64,000 nt of DNA, from assembly GCA_002224055.1 (NCBI GenBank), contig AZLU01000212.1, positions 1 through 64,000 on the forward strand, read 5' to 3'. Below the pieces are notes generated by a model. That model did no database searches, had not been told where the DNA came from, and saw only the letters and a program-made list of their open reading frames with translations. Below are positions 63,201 through 64,000 of the stretch, one piece after another. The position numbers and the translations under genes were made by a program. Within the stretch, counting starts at the first letter, position 1, and every line of letters begins with the position of its first letter. Source of the stretch: Pezizomycotina sp. ARF18 (Eukaryota; Ascomycota).

Positions 63201-64000
63201 GAGGCAGCGGAAAAAATGATTGTAATGTGGGTGGTCGAGGATCGAAGAAAAGCGAGATAGCTGACCTCGTAGTGAGAATATTTGTCACCCGCCCGTCCCT
63301 AGGGTACATTTCAAGTCCCATCTCTTCAATCACTTCGGCAAGTTTGGCAGCCTGTTCATTCCACATTTTCTCAGCGGGAGCTCCAGGCCTGTAGAACAAA
63401 CTGACTACAAGCGCATCAGCCTCAATTAACCGGTTCTGCGAAAATCCCTTGCCAGCCAGGACAGAGCCCCATCGCAAAGTGAGGTTTATATCGGTTTTCA
63501 ATGTACGATGCTGGTTAACGGTCTCAAGCAGGTCGTTGTCCTTCTGGATTTGGTCTAATGAACAGTCCCAATACATAAGCGGCGAATGGAAAAACGCATT
63601 CGCCAAGCTCCGATTTTGCTCCACCGCTGCCATTGTTGTAGCCTCGTCATTAGCCTGAGGTGAGGTTTGCGGCGGATAACATGATGTATAATTTCCAAGC
63701 AGCTTTCCTGCACGCGCAACGCTTTCTCCAAAATTTCCTTCTTCAGCGCCCCCATATACGAACCCTGGACCCATACTTGCTTGATCTCGATGTCTGGTTC
63801 GTGCGAATACGATGAGAACGGGCGGGATGTCGTCCAAACATGACTAGGGATTGCGATCGCACCAGATGCCGATGTAAGGGACGAAGGGCCATAGAGGAAC
63901 GGAAGCGGGTAGCAGGCGAGGATGACGACGAGCACTGAGCATAAAATCGTTCTTAAAGGATGCCGAGCGACAGCCTCACCATGTTTATGGAAGTAAATTC
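60212..64000 (-). CDS. SREBP cleavage-activating protein homologue, partial
   Basis: SCAP-type sterol sensor of the ER, which escorts the SREBP transcription factor to the Golgi when sterol or oxygen is low. The gene runs off the right edge; the visible N-terminal side begins HKHGEAVARHPLRTILCSV and crosses a first membrane span (VVILACYPLPFLY). Then come IPSHVWTTSRPF, EIKQVWVQGSYMGALKKEIL and a lumenal loop with LANAFFHSPLMYWDCSLDQI. The sterol-sensing region includes MNGFDIFVIVACYSLLLIYL, RFGLYLTFVLEV, AVLKIPVSHIPREFYPFVVM and VIGLENM, followed by FLDFLLHLTFFVAVLRVEIS. The C-terminal half is a WD40 propeller with GLLVSVGLDRKIVVWKLRA, LSIAIDDEGEWIAIAPQIG and RHDISLWNVKESRF. The last exon ends RKRAHRSLLYPNT at 60212. 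Frame breaks occur throughout, as in other genes here. Confidence 0.87.

Noticed and set aside
1-64000. Mobile elements or virus-like elements
   Set aside because: No transposase, integrase, reverse transcriptase, capsid or terminal repeats were seen on either strand.
1-64000. tRNA and rRNA genes
   Set aside because: Scanning by eye for box A/box B pairs and 5S motifs gave nothing convincing; a covariance-model search would be decisive.

Overview
This window is nuclear DNA of a filamentous ascomycete fungus, most likely Pezizomycotina. Genes are split by short GT-AG introns. The gene set includes a Zn(II)2Cys6 regulator, a SCAP-type sterol sensor, a LARP1 protein with DM15 repeats and a fungal Cup1-like LYR protein. 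The species cannot be fixed from sequence alone. I see no transposon, virus-like element, CRISPR array, rRNA or convincing tRNA.

Layout. The first 8 kb has no gene I can support. Then follow SFT2 (minus, 8.06-9.07 kb), a 4.6 kb gap, a LARP1-like RNA-binding protein (plus, 13.7-17.9), LSM6 (minus, 20.0-20.5), a B-type cyclin (minus, 24.0-25.8), THOC3/TEX1 (minus, 29.6-31.0), RPP40 (plus, 31.8-33.6), TRM11 (minus, 33.9-35.7) and a Zn2Cys6 transcription factor (minus, 37.2-40.1). After these come an unrecognised coding region (minus, about 41.9-43.0), mitochondrial ribosomal protein uL2m (minus, 44.1-45.9), an unrecognised protein (plus, about 46.3-47.7), a HIT-family hydrolase (plus, 48.4-49.3), MON2 (minus, 49.7-55.7), MMS2 (plus, 56.5-57.35), a LYR/Cup1-like protein (plus, about 58.0-59.3) and a SCAP homologue (minus, from 60.2 and running off the right edge).

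Between genes lie long AT-rich stretches with many mononucleotide tracts (A/T up to 34 bases, C or G up to 15) and trinucleotide microsatellites. LSM6, LARP1, THOC3, RPP40 and TRM11 all act on RNA, and RPP40 and TRM11, both tRNA-maturation factors, are convergent about 0.3 kb apart. SFT2, MON2 and SCAP act in Golgi/endosome traffic and sterol sensing. No operon-like logic is implied.

The most striking property is that almost every conserved gene is interrupted by single-base losses, usually in runs of two to four identical bases, while the flanking codons and splice sites stay well conserved. MMS2 reads through with no break. Because several of these genes are essential (LSM6, RPP40, the cyclin), uncorrected indel errors in a long-read assembly are the simplest explanation. 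Reading frames here should therefore be taken as gene spans with interrupted frames, not as pseudogenes. I found no clear new biological system. The best leads are the two unrecognised genes and the unusual low-complexity linker of the LARP1 protein.
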